Positions 41,047 through 49,827 of a DNA stretch of 51,230 nt are shown here, one piece after another. Positions within the stretch are counted from its first letter, which is position 1; every line of letters starts with the position of its first letter. Below the pieces are notes generated by a model, which had not been told where the DNA came from, searched no databases, and saw nothing but the letters and a program-made list of their open reading frames with translations. Made by a program: the position numbers and the translations under genes. The DNA comes from an uncultured Bacteroides sp. (lineage in GTDB: Bacteria; Bacteroidota; Bacteroidia; Bacteroidales; Bacteroidaceae), in the NCBI RefSeq assembly GCF_910578895.1, contig NZ_CAJTSC010000001.1:54073-105302 (forward strand), in the 5' to 3' direction.

Positions 41047-43884
41047 ATGAAAAAACTGATTGTAGCGGCTTTGCTACTGGGCAGCGGCACGCTGCTGCCC
41101 GCACAGCAAACCGCCAAAGCGTCGGCACACTACAAACCGGCACGAAGCGAAATGTATCACAAAGGTTGGATAGACTTCAACAAAAACGGAATCAAAGATA
41201 TATACGAAGACCCCGCCGCACCACTCGATGACCGCATCGAAAACCTCTTGCAGCAGATGACACTCGAAGAAAAGACCTGCCAGATGGTTACCCTCTACGG
41301 CTACAAACGGGTATTGAAAGACGACCTGCCCACTCCCGAATGGAAACAGATGCTTTGGAAAGACGGCATCGGCGCCATAGACGAACATCTGAACGGCTTC
41401 CAGCAATGGGGATTGCCGCCCTCGGACAACGAAAATGTATGGCCCGCCTCGCGCCATGCCTGGGCACTGAACGAGGTGCAACGCTTCTTCGTAGAAGATA
41501 CCCGCCTCGGTATTCCTGTAGATTTCACCAACGAGGGTATCCGTGGCGTAGAGAGTTATAAAGCCACCAACTTCCCTACCCAACTGGGATTGGGACATAC
41601 GTGGAACCGCAAATTAATCCGCCAAGTGGGACTCATCACCGGACGTGAAGCCCGTATGTTGGGCTACACCAATGTCTACGCCCCTATCCTTGATGTCGGA
41701 CGCGACCAGCGCTGGGGACGTTATGAGGAGGTCTACGGCGAGTCACCCTACCTCGTTGCCGAACTGGGTATCGAAATGGTGCGCGGACTGCAACACAACC
41801 ATCAGGTAGCGGCTACTGCCAAGCACTTTGCCGCATACAGCAATAACAAGGGTGCACGCGAAGGCATGTCGCGCGTCGACCCGCAAATGTCGCCGCGCGA
41901 AGTGGAGAACATTCACCTCTACCCTTTCAAGCGAGTCATCCGTGAAGCCGGATTGTTGGGCATAATGAGTTCCTACAACGATTATGACGGCATCCCCATT
42001 CAGGGCAGTTATTATTGGCTGACCACACGGCTACGCCGGGAAATGGGTTTTCGCGGCTACGTGGTGTCGGACAGCGATGCGGTAGAGTATCTCTATACCA
42101 AGCACAACACCGCCAAAGATATGAAAGAAGCCGTGCGCCAAAGTGTGGAAGCAGGACTTAACGTACGCTGCACGTTCCGCTCGCCCGATTCGTTCGTACT
42201 TCCGCTGCGCGAACTCGTAAAGGAAGGAGGACTGAGCGAGGAACTTATCAACGACCGCGTACGTGACATCCTGCGGGTAAAATTTCTTATCGGGCTGTTC
42301 GACGCTCCCTATCAGACCGATCTTGCCGGTGCGGACAAGGAGGTAGAGAGCGCCGCCAATGAAGCTATTGCCTTGCAAGCCTCCCGCGAGTCTGTCGTAT
42401 TGCTAAAAAACGCAGGCAGCACCCTGCCGTTGGATATCAACCGGATAAAGAAGATTGCCGTTTGCGGTCCGAATGCCGATGAAGAAGGCTATGCCCTGAC
42501 CCACTACGGACCGCTTGCCGTAGAGGTCACCACCGTACTCGAAGGCATCCGTGCAAAAGTACAAGGCAAGGCGGAAGTGCTCTACACCAAAGGCTGCGAC
42601 CTCGTGGATGCCCACTGGCCCGAAAGCGAAATCATAGCGTATCCCCTTACTCCCGGTGAACAAGCCGAAATAGACCGCGCCGCAGCCAACGCCCGCGAAG
42701 CGGATGTGGCGGTAGTGGTGCTGGGCGGCGGTCAGCGTACTTGCGGCGAAAACAAGTCGCGTACGAGCCTGGAATTGCCGGGACATCAATTAAAGTTGCT
42801 CCAAGCAGTACATGCTGTGGGCAAGCCCGTAATATTGGTATTGATTAACGGGCGTCCGTTGTCCGTCAACTGGGCGGAGAAGTTCGTACCCGCCATTCTC
42901 GAAGCGTGGTATCCGGGGTCGAAAGGTGGTACGGCGATAGCCGATATCCTCTTCGGCGACTACAATCCGGGCGGCAAGCTGACGGTGACCTTTCCTAAAA
43001 GCGTGGGACAAATCCCATTCAACTTTCCCTACAAACCGGCTTCGCAGATTGACGGCGGAAAAAATCCCGGACCGGACGGCAATATGTCGCGCATCAACGG
43101 CGCGCTCTACCCCTTCGGCTACGGACTGAGTTACACCACTTTCGCATATTCCGACCTTGAGATCACTCCCGCCGTCATCACCCCCGACCAAAAAGCCACG
43201 GTACGCTTGAAAGTGACCAACACCGGCAAACGTGCGGGTGATGAAGTGGTACAACTCTACACGCGCGATGTGCTGAGCAGCGTCACCACCTACGAAAAGA
43301 ACCTTGCCGGCTTCGAACGTATCCACCTGCAACCGGGAGAGAGCAAAGAGGTGACTTTCACCCTCGAGCGCAAGCATCTTGAACTTCTGAACGTCGACAT
43401 GAAGTGGACGGTGGAACCGGGAGAATTTGCCATTATGGCAGGTGCCTCGTCCGAGGACATCCGGCTAAACGGCATACTCACCGTAGAAGATTACCGGAAC
43501 CGCCTGCAAATGCTCGAAAACCGGAAACCTGCCAGCCCCGTAACGGCAAGCACCGACATGGAAAATGCCGCGAACGTGCTCGACGGGAAAATCGATACCG
43601 CATGGCAAGGCAACAAGGGAGATTACATCACCTTTGCCCTGGAGAAAGGTGCCAAAGTAGACGAAATATCCATTACCTTCGAACGCGACAACAAACTGCC
43701 GGCAGAATTCGAGATACAACTTTCGGGCGGCGGCGGACAATTCCTCACGGTCTATTCGGGCACCGTCCACCAATACGGGCACCCCGTCTCCTACCCGTTC
43801 AAAGGAACCACTGCCAGCGACCTGCGCATCGTGCTGAACGATGACCGTGTGAAGATAGCGGAAGTAGTTATTTTCAGAAAATAA
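41047..43884 (+). CDS. GH3 glycosidase with C-terminal discoidin-like domain, third PUL copy
   Basis: A 945-residue exported GH3. The start at 41047 gives the signal peptide MKKLIVAALLLGSGTLLPAQ. The barrel has VDFTNEGIRGVESYKATNFP, YAPILDVGRDQRWGRYEEVYGESP and TAKHFAAYSNNKG, with nucleophile Asp342 in YVVSDSDAVEYL. The second domain has GGGQRTCGENKSRTSLELPG, the region of the acid/base Glu. A fibronectin-III-like domain follows (GYGLSYTTFAYSDLE). The last 115 or so residues (STDMENAANVLDGKIDTAWQ...) look like an F5/8-type C (CBM32-like) fold, suggesting binding to sugar. The branch includes beta-glucosidases and beta-xylosidases. It ends unit B. Confidence 0.91.
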   Translation: MKKLIVAALLLGSGTLLPAQQTAKASAHYKPARSEMYHKGWIDFNKNGIKDIYEDPAAPLDDRIENLLQQMTLEEKTCQMVTLYGYKRVLKDDLPTPEWKQMLWKDGIGAIDEHLNGFQQWGLPPSDNENVWPASRHAWALNEVQRFFVEDTRLGIPVDFTNEGIRGVESYKATNFPTQLGLGHTWNRKLIRQVGLITGREARMLGYTNVYAPILDVGRDQRWGRYEEVYGESPYLVAELGIEMVRGLQHNHQVAATAKHFAAYSNNKGAREGMSRVDPQMSPREVENIHLYPFKRVIREAGLLGIMSSYNDYDGIPIQGSYYWLTTRLRREMGFRGYVVSDSDAVEYLYTKHNTAKDMKEAVRQSVEAGLNVRCTFRSPDSFVLPLRELVKEGGLSEELINDRVRDILRVKFLIGLFDAPYQTDLAGADKEVESAANEAIALQASRESVVLLKNAGSTLPLDINRIKKIAVCGPNADEEGYALTHYGPLAVEVTTVLEGIRAKVQGKAEVLYTKGCDLVDAHWPESEIIAYPLTPGEQAEIDRAAANAREADVAVVVLGGGQRTCGENKSRTSLELPGHQLKLLQAVHAVGKPVILVLINGRPLSVNWAEKFVPAILEAWYPGSKGGTAIADILFGDYNPGGKLTVTFPKSVGQIPFNFPYKPASQIDGGKNPGPDGNMSRINGALYPFGYGLSYTTFAYSDLEITPAVITPDQKATVRLKVTNTGKRAGDEVVQLYTRDVLSSVTTYEKNLAGFERIHLQPGESKEVTFTLERKHLELLNVDMKWTVEPGEFAIMAGASSEDIRLNGILTVEDYRNRLQMLENRKPASPVTASTDMENAANVLDGKIDTAWQGNKGDYITFALEKGAKVDEISITFERDNKLPAEFEIQLSGGGGQFLTVYSGTVHQYGHPVSYPFKGTTASDLRIVLNDDRVKIAEVVIFRK

Positions 43885-43947
43885 GAAAATCAATAATAAG
43901 AACCAGTTTAAAATTACCAAAGAATACGTAACACGACATCATTTCCC

Positions 43948-43999
43948 GACTTTGAAAGGAGAGATAATTTTCATGCACTCTCCTTTCAAAGTCTCTTTT
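43948..43999 (+). terminator. Strong terminator of PUL unit B
   Basis: A perfect 16-bp stem pairs GACTTTGAAAGGAGAG (43948-43963) with 43978-43993 across a 14-nt loop, followed by TCTTTTT. It separates the third GH3 gene from the second SusC gene. Confidence 0.9.
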
Positions 44000-44158
44000 T
44001 ACTATCATTAAAATCTCTTATCCTTTTTTTAGCGTCTCAAAAAACAAACATGAGACAACAAAGAGAAATATCTTTCATATCACCCGGTATTAAACAGTAT
44101 ACATTTACGGAAATTATTTTTTACTGTTTTTTACTTATAAATTTAAATTATGTTTTGT

Positions 44159-47100
44159 ATGAAAGACACAAAAAGGATGTCAGTACCACTTCTGAGGCAA
44201 CTGATAATGTCAGCCATATTTTTGGCTAACATATTAAATGTGCAGGGACAAGTGGGAAATCAAGTGACAGGAAACGTAACGGACGTTACAGGAGAACCAA
44301 TGGTCGGAGTATCGGTAGTAGAAAAAGGAACTGCCAACGGAGTCGTAACAGGAATGGACGGCAGCTTCCGATTGAACGCCAAGCAAGGTTCTGTTCTCCG
44401 CTTCTCTTTTATCGGCTATAAGGAACAGGAAATTCCGGCAACCGTAAACAGTGCCATGAAAGTAGTCATGCAGGAAGATTTGGAACAATTGGAAGAAGTG
44501 GTTGTAGTGGGATACGGTACACAGAAACGTGCCAACCTGACCGGTGCCGTAGCTACAATGGACAGCAAGCAACTTGCCTCTATGCCCAATACCAGTATCG
44601 CAAACTCTCTGGCCGGTATGCTGCCGGGATTGATTGCAACCAACAATACGGGCAAACCGGGAGCTTCGGCTTCCATATCTATCCGTGGCAAGAGTACATG
44701 GGGAAACAACTCGGTACTGACTGTAGTGGACGGCATCGTCAGAGATTTCAAAGACCTTGATCCCAATGAAGTGGAAAACATTACTATTCTGAAAGATGCT
44801 TCGGCAGGAGCCATTTATGGTGCTCGTGCAGCAAACGGTGTCATCTTGGTTACCACCAAACGCGGTGCATCGGGCAAACCCCGTTTCTCTTACAACGGCC
44901 GTGTAGGTATGACGCAGCCTACCCGTTTTCCGCGGCTGATGAATGCTTACGAATATGCTTCAACCTACAACGATGGTCTACGTAACATGGGCATAAAAGA
45001 TACCGACCCGCGCTATTTCACCAACGAGCAGTTGACATCGTATGCAAACGGATCGGTCGGTACGGACTGGTGGGAACTCTGTATGCAGGATTTCTCTTTC
45101 CAGCAGGCACACAACCTGACCGTCAACGGTGGTACCGATGCCGTGAAATATTTCTTCTCTTTAGGATATACCGATCAGGAAGGCATGTTTGACGGAAGTG
45201 GATATACCCGCTACAACTTTCGTTCGAATGTGGATGCTGCCATCACAAAATACCTGACAGTCAGCGTCAATGTAGATGCTTACCTGAGTAAAGCGAAAGC
45301 AAGAGACTATGCGGAAGGCAAGATATTCGACAACATCATCCAACAACGTCCGTTTCTGACAGCCTACAACCAAGCCACCGGACTGCCTATCAATACCACC
45401 GGTGAGCATCCGGCAGAGATGTTGAAGACAAAAGGATACAACAACCACGACTATAACAACTTTTACGGTACGATTTCTTTCAAGCACGAATTGCCTTTTA
45501 TACTGAAAGGCCTTTCTGTCTCAGGACTTGCTTCGTACAGAAAATACTACGATTTTCAAAAAACATTCAGCGTTCCCTATACAACGTATGACTTTAATGA
45601 AAACAACGAGATTACAGGAACGAAAGTAAACGGTGCCGACGGGTTGGAAACCTCTCTGAAAGAATACTTCGGACAGTCACAGGAAATCACCTATAATCTC
45701 AGTCTGAACTATGCCCGGAAATTCGGCAAGCACGATATAAACGTATTGTTGCTCACCGAAGGTTTTGTCAGCAACAAGGACAACCTCGAAGGTTATCGCA
45801 CAAAATACAGTTCCAATGCAATCGACCAATTATTTGCCGGCGGCACAGACGAAATGTCTACTACCGGAACCGGCGGAGAAAACGCACGACTGGGATATGT
45901 AGGCCGTATCAATTACAACTACGCCGAACGCTATTTGGTAGAAGTCTCAGCCCGTTATGACGGTTCTGCCAACTTCCCGAAAGGAAAACGCTTCGGATTC
46001 TTCCCTGCTTTCTCACTGGGATGGCGGCTGTCCGAAGAAGAGTTCTGGAAAAACATGGACCTCTCTTTCGTAGACCAACTGAAATTGCGCGGTTCCTACG
46101 GATTGGTGGGAAATGACCGGGTGACCGCTTTCCAATATCTCGACAAGTACACTTACACCACAAAAGACAATGCGTATGGTGCCATCTTCGATGGAAAACA
46201 CCAACAGTCTATCCTATACGGAACTTATCCAAACTATGACATTACCTGGGAAAAGGCCAAAGTAATGAACCTCGGTCTGGATGCCGTCCTGTGGAACGGT
46301 AAACTTGGAGTGGAATTCGATTACTTCCGGAAGAAGACAGTCGATATCCTCAGAAGCCGTGTACGTTCTATCCCCGGAACCTTCGGCAGAAGCCTTCCGC
46401 ACGAAAACTATGCACGCGTAGATAATCAGGGCTTCGAATTGATTTTAAGCCACAATAACCGTGTGGGTAAAGTGAATTACGGAATACGCGGCAATGTAGC
46501 ATTCGCCAACAACAAAGCAGTAATCTTGGACGAAGCCGCCAATGCCGCCCCCCACGGACGATACATCGGTTATCCGCTGGACTATCGCACAGGATTGGTT
46601 GCCATGGGAATTTTCCAAACAGAAGAGGAAGTTGCAAACGCCCCCCTGCAATACAACGACAAGACTGTGACGGTAGGTGATATCCGCTATGCCGACCTGA
46701 ATGGTGATGGTGTAGTAAACGACTATGACAAGACTATCCTGTCATACAACCATGAGACACCGAAACTGACCTATGGTCTGTTCTTGAATGCAGACTGGAA
46801 CGGATTCGACATTTCCGCATTGCTACAAGGAGCAGCCAAAGTCAATGTGATGCTGAAAGATGAAGCACGTAACTTCTTCACTAACGGAGGATACTCCAAT
46901 AACTATGCCTTCATGACTGATTACTGGACTCCGGAAAACAGAAATGCAGAATACCCAAGAGCATGGCTCGGAGCAAACTCGAACAACAACAGAGACTCTT
47001 CTTTCTGGTTGAAAGAAGCGGGATACTTACGTCTGAAATCACTCGAAGTAGGATATACGGTGCCGGGAATAGCCAAATCCGGAATTCAGAAGTTAAGAGT

Positions 47101-47230
47101 CTATGTCTCCGGAACCAATCTGCTGACTTGGTCGAAACTCAAACACTTTGACCCTGAAATGACAGAAGGAAGCGGATCTTACTATCCTCAACAGAGAACT
47201 TTCAATATCGGTGCATCTATAACATTTTAA
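44159..47230 (+). CDS. SusC-like TonB-dependent transporter, second pair
   Basis: A 1023-residue outer-membrane transporter. I prefer the ATG at 44159 (MKDTKRMSVPLLRQLIMSAI) over one nine bases earlier, since it opens a conventional signal peptide; the choice is not certain. It has a carboxypeptidase-regulatory-like domain (VTGNVTDVTGEPMVGVSVVE), a TonB-box-like LEEVVVVGYGT (about 112-122), a plug (ASISIRGKSTWGNNS, AIYGARAANGVILVTTKRG) and a barrel ending in FNIGASITF. No STN domain. It differs from the first SusC across most of its length, so the two pairs probably import different products. No consensus promoter was found; TACATTTA (44100-44107) misses by one base. It opens unit C. Confidence 0.94.
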   Translation: MKDTKRMSVPLLRQLIMSAIFLANILNVQGQVGNQVTGNVTDVTGEPMVGVSVVEKGTANGVVTGMDGSFRLNAKQGSVLRFSFIGYKEQEIPATVNSAMKVVMQEDLEQLEEVVVVGYGTQKRANLTGAVATMDSKQLASMPNTSIANSLAGMLPGLIATNNTGKPGASASISIRGKSTWGNNSVLTVVDGIVRDFKDLDPNEVENITILKDASAGAIYGARAANGVILVTTKRGASGKPRFSYNGRVGMTQPTRFPRLMNAYEYASTYNDGLRNMGIKDTDPRYFTNEQLTSYANGSVGTDWWELCMQDFSFQQAHNLTVNGGTDAVKYFFSLGYTDQEGMFDGSGYTRYNFRSNVDAAITKYLTVSVNVDAYLSKAKARDYAEGKIFDNIIQQRPFLTAYNQATGLPINTTGEHPAEMLKTKGYNNHDYNNFYGTISFKHELPFILKGLSVSGLASYRKYYDFQKTFSVPYTTYDFNENNEITGTKVNGADGLETSLKEYFGQSQEITYNLSLNYARKFGKHDINVLLLTEGFVSNKDNLEGYRTKYSSNAIDQLFAGGTDEMSTTGTGGENARLGYVGRINYNYAERYLVEVSARYDGSANFPKGKRFGFFPAFSLGWRLSEEEFWKNMDLSFVDQLKLRGSYGLVGNDRVTAFQYLDKYTYTTKDNAYGAIFDGKHQQSILYGTYPNYDITWEKAKVMNLGLDAVLWNGKLGVEFDYFRKKTVDILRSRVRSIPGTFGRSLPHENYARVDNQGFELILSHNNRVGKVNYGIRGNVAFANNKAVILDEAANAAPHGRYIGYPLDYRTGLVAMGIFQTEEEVANAPLQYNDKTVTVGDIRYADLNGDGVVNDYDKTILSYNHETPKLTYGLFLNADWNGFDISALLQGAAKVNVMLKDEARNFFTNGGYSNNYAFMTDYWTPENRNAEYPRAWLGANSNNNRDSSFWLKEAGYLRLKSLEVGYTVPGIAKSGIQKLRVYVSGTNLLTWSKLKHFDPEMTEGSGSYYPQQRTFNIGASITF

Positions 47231-47247
47231 TTAATCGTTTTGCAATT

Positions 47248-48954
47248 ATGAATAGAATGAAATATATATTTTTATCGCTGTTTGCAGGTTTCCTCTGTAC
47301 CTCCTGCGCAGACATGCTTGACGTCAAGGACTTGTCAAGTATGAGTGAGACATTTGTTTGGGAAGATGCAGCGCTTGCCAAACAATTCCTGAACGAACTG
47401 TATGCCGATCGTCCGGGTTACGAAGCCAGCAATAATCCTTTCCTGAACAACATAACCGATGAAGGGCGCAACGGCCATGCCAAAACCACAGCCGATGATG
47501 TACTGCGAGGAGCATGGACTTCATCTACCTCTTTGGGCAATTGGATGGGCTTTTGGGTATATACACAAGTGCGGAAGGCCAATGAATATATCTACGGACT
47601 GGAGACGAAAGCCACGTTCAGCGAAGATATCAAAAAAGTCTATCTTGGAGAAGCGAAGTTCCTCCGTGCACTGCTCTATTTCGACATGGTGAAACGCTAT
47701 GGAGGAGTACCCATCATTGACAAACCCCAAAAACTGGACGATGACCTGTTTGTTCCCCGCGCCACAGTGGATGAAACCTTCGAGTTTATCTTGAAAGACC
47801 TGCAGACAGCCATAACCAATCTGCCACGCAGGGATGACACAGAGGCAGGACGCGCCACTTTGGGTGCCGCTTGGGCATTGCGTTCACGAGTATTGCTCTA
47901 CTGGGCAAGCCCGCTGTTCAATTCCGGAAACAACCCCCAACGTTGGAAAGATGCGGCAGATGCAGCCAACGAAGTAATCAAACTGGCAAAAGCCGGCGAC
48001 TACGAACTGTCTGACGATCTCAACATCTGGCTGACCCGTGACAACCGTGAAACCATCTTCGAGAAACAATATCTGCTGGGATTCAAAGAGCACGGCTGGG
48101 ACGGCATGCACAAGCCGCTCTCCATCGCCCACAACGTAGGTACAAAAACAAATCCGACACAAGAAATGGTAGACGCTTTCCCGATGGCAAACGGTCTGTT
48201 GCCTCATCAGGAAGGTTCGGGATACGATGACCAGAACCCATATGCCGGACGTGACAAACGCTTCTATGCAGACATTGTCTATCACCTGAGTGACTATTGC
48301 GGACGTCCGCAAAACTGCTCGGTAGAGGGGGCGGATTTAGGTTTTGTGGATGCCTGCGGCACATCATTCTGCTCGCATACCGGTTATTACATCCGTAAGG
48401 GTATCAACGAAAAGAACACTCTATACGACCGCCAAACAGGTTGCGACCAGAGTTTCATTGAAATCCGCTATGCGGAAATACTGCTGAACTATGCAGAAGC
48501 ACTGAATGAATATGAAGGTCCCGGCGATGAGGTGTTTTGGGCTTTGGACGAAGTACGCCACCGGGCAGGCATCACCACCAATGTCGAAGATATTCTGGAC
48601 GATACAACGGATAAAGAGGAAGTACGCAAACTTATCTACAACGAACGCCGCGTAGAGTTATGTTTCGAGCAACATCGCTACTTCGATATCCGCCGCTGGA
48701 AAATAGCCAAGGAAGTGATGGACGGCAAGCGCATGCATGGAATGAGAATCACCGCCAAAAGGGATGAAAGCGGCAAACCGCTGACGGATGAAGAGGGTAA
48801 CTACATTTGGGAATATGACCCAGAAATGGATATAGACAAATTCCTGGGAGGTGCGAATTTCAGTTGTGTCTTTGAAGATTATATGTACTGGATGCCGATT
48901 CCCTACAGCGAACTGACCAAAAATCCGGCCTTGATTCAAAACTCCGAATGGTAA
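47248..48954 (+). CDS. SusD-like glycan-binding lipoprotein, second pair
   Basis: A 568-residue lipoprotein with signal peptide MNRMKYIFLSLFAGFLCTSC (Cys20; an ATG at 47257 would also work), followed by ADMLDVKDLS. SusD/RagB features are FVWEDAALAKQFLNELYADR, AKFLRALLYFDMVKRYGGVP, TLGAAWALRSRVLLYWASP, IRYAEILLNYAEALNEY and RRVELCFEQHRYFDIRRWK. It is larger than the first SusD. It starts 17 bp after the second SusC stop and partners it at the surface. Confidence 0.94.
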   Translation: MNRMKYIFLSLFAGFLCTSCADMLDVKDLSSMSETFVWEDAALAKQFLNELYADRPGYEASNNPFLNNITDEGRNGHAKTTADDVLRGAWTSSTSLGNWMGFWVYTQVRKANEYIYGLETKATFSEDIKKVYLGEAKFLRALLYFDMVKRYGGVPIIDKPQKLDDDLFVPRATVDETFEFILKDLQTAITNLPRRDDTEAGRATLGAAWALRSRVLLYWASPLFNSGNNPQRWKDAADAANEVIKLAKAGDYELSDDLNIWLTRDNRETIFEKQYLLGFKEHGWDGMHKPLSIAHNVGTKTNPTQEMVDAFPMANGLLPHQEGSGYDDQNPYAGRDKRFYADIVYHLSDYCGRPQNCSVEGADLGFVDACGTSFCSHTGYYIRKGINEKNTLYDRQTGCDQSFIEIRYAEILLNYAEALNEYEGPGDEVFWALDEVRHRAGITTNVEDILDDTTDKEEVRKLIYNERRVELCFEQHRYFDIRRWKIAKEVMDGKRMHGMRITAKRDESGKPLTDEEGNYIWEYDPEMDIDKFLGGANFSCVFEDYMYWMPIPYSELTKNPALIQNSEW

Positions 48955-48989
48955 GTTAATGATATGTTGAATTTTAATGCAAGAAAAAA

Positions 48990-49424
48990 ATGAAAAAATA
49001 TAGTTTCCATATAGTGCTGGTTTTGATGTCATTGCTGGCGGGCGCATGCTACGATTACAATGATGTGACACACGAAATCGGTGAGGCTTCCGACCAAGCT
49101 TTCATTTCCAACATGAATGTGTATGACAAAGATATGAAAAGTGTACTGGTGTCCAAAAACATTCCCGCCACCAAAGTAGACGCCGACGGCATCGAACGTT
49201 TCAAAGAGGCAGATACGGCGCCCGAAATAGAACTGACAGTGAAACCCGAAAGCGATTTGTCACAGCTGATACTCACAGCCACTTTATCATCACAATCTTC
49301 TTACGCGAAAATCTCTCCCGTAATGGGGAAACTGATGGACTTTAGCACTCCACAAGAATTTACAGTTACCTCGCAAAGCGGAAAGAATGTGCTTAAATAC
49401 AAGGTGACGATAAAAACGGAATAA
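48990..49424 (+). CDS. Small surface-type lipoprotein after the second SusD
   Basis: A 144-residue lipoprotein: signal peptide MKKYSFHIVLVLMSLLAGAC with acylated Cys20, followed by YDYNDVTHE, whose acidic residues resemble the surface-export signal of Bacteroides lipoproteins. The rest looks like one beta-sandwich module: SNMNVYDKDMKSVLVSK...PEIELTVKPESDL, ending in DFSTPQEFTVTSQSGKNVLK and YKVTIKTE. That ending recalls the 'y-x-VtaeDG-x-Y-x-V' module at the N-terminus of DUF5018 or PCMD-type PUL lipoproteins, which usually continue for 200 residues or more. It occupies the SusE/SusF place. It may be a short glycan-binding protein or a truncated one. Confidence 0.75.
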   Translation: MKKYSFHIVLVLMSLLAGACYDYNDVTHEIGEASDQAFISNMNVYDKDMKSVLVSKNIPATKVDADGIERFKEADTAPEIELTVKPESDLSQLILTATLSSQSSYAKISPVMGKLMDFSTPQEFTVTSQSGKNVLKYKVTIKTE

Positions 49425-49439
49425 AACCTGAAAAACAGA

Positions 49440-49675
49440 AAGACCTGTTGCGGTTTCAGAGCCTGTTTAAATTTGGTTCAGCATTATTTTGAGAGTTCTT
49501 TCCGAAGATATTTTTCTATTTTATGAGGAGCATAGCGGGGGCTATGTGACGAATAAAAAGAGGAAAACAGACCGGAAAGAGACTTGGGAAGAAGCTGAAG
49601 AAAAACTTTTTGAAGAAAATTTAAACAGGTTCTTTATATTCGGTAAGAATATTACATGAAGCCGCAACAGGTCTT
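49440..49675. repeat. 18-bp inverted repeat enclosing a MITE-like element
   Basis: AAGACCTGTTGCGGTTTC (49440-49457) and GAAGCCGCAACAGGTCTT (49658-49675) pair over 18 positions with one G-U pair. They look like the two arms of a terminator-type hairpin that has been split by about 200 bp of other sequence. Confidence 0.75.
49458..49633. mobile_element. MITE-like hairpin element, 176 bp, no coding capacity
   Basis: The terminal inverted repeats are AGAGCCTGTTTAAATTT (49458-49474) and its complement at 49617-49633, matching at 16 of 17 positions. Inside are a central perfect hairpin CATAGC-GGGG-GCTATG (49531-49546) and partly complementary flanks (TCTTTCCG near 49497 against CCGGAAAGAG near 49572), so most of the element can fold on itself. 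No open frame and no clear target-site duplication were seen. I believe similar short elements recur in Bacteroides genomes, but that is from memory. Confidence 0.6.
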
Positions 49676-49733
49676 CAGTGTATCCCGAGGTTATGTCAGG
49701 CTCCTAACAATTAGTTAATCTTTCGTAAATAAA

Positions 49734-49765
49734 TTTCCAAAAACCAAAGAACTTCGTTAACTTTG
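49734..49765 (+). promoter_or_regulatory. Promoter of the DUF4831-type gene
   Basis: A -7 box TAACTTTG (49758-49765) with a -33-like TTTC (49734-49737), 20 bp apart. The leader to the ATG at 49828 is about 56 nt. The TTG at 49774 that could extend the frame lies close to the expected transcription start. Confidence 0.6.
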
Positions 49766-49827
49766 TTAGTCATTTGTACCTATTAAGTACGGATGTCTAT
49801 ATTGCTTACTTAAACCGAAAGAGAAAG

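Larger units (their letters stand above)
49425..49827. other. 403-bp gap after the PUL
   Basis: It is filled mostly by the split inverted repeat and the MITE-like element (49440-49675), then an AT-rich stretch with the promoter of the DUF4831-type gene (49734-49765). Confidence 0.8.
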
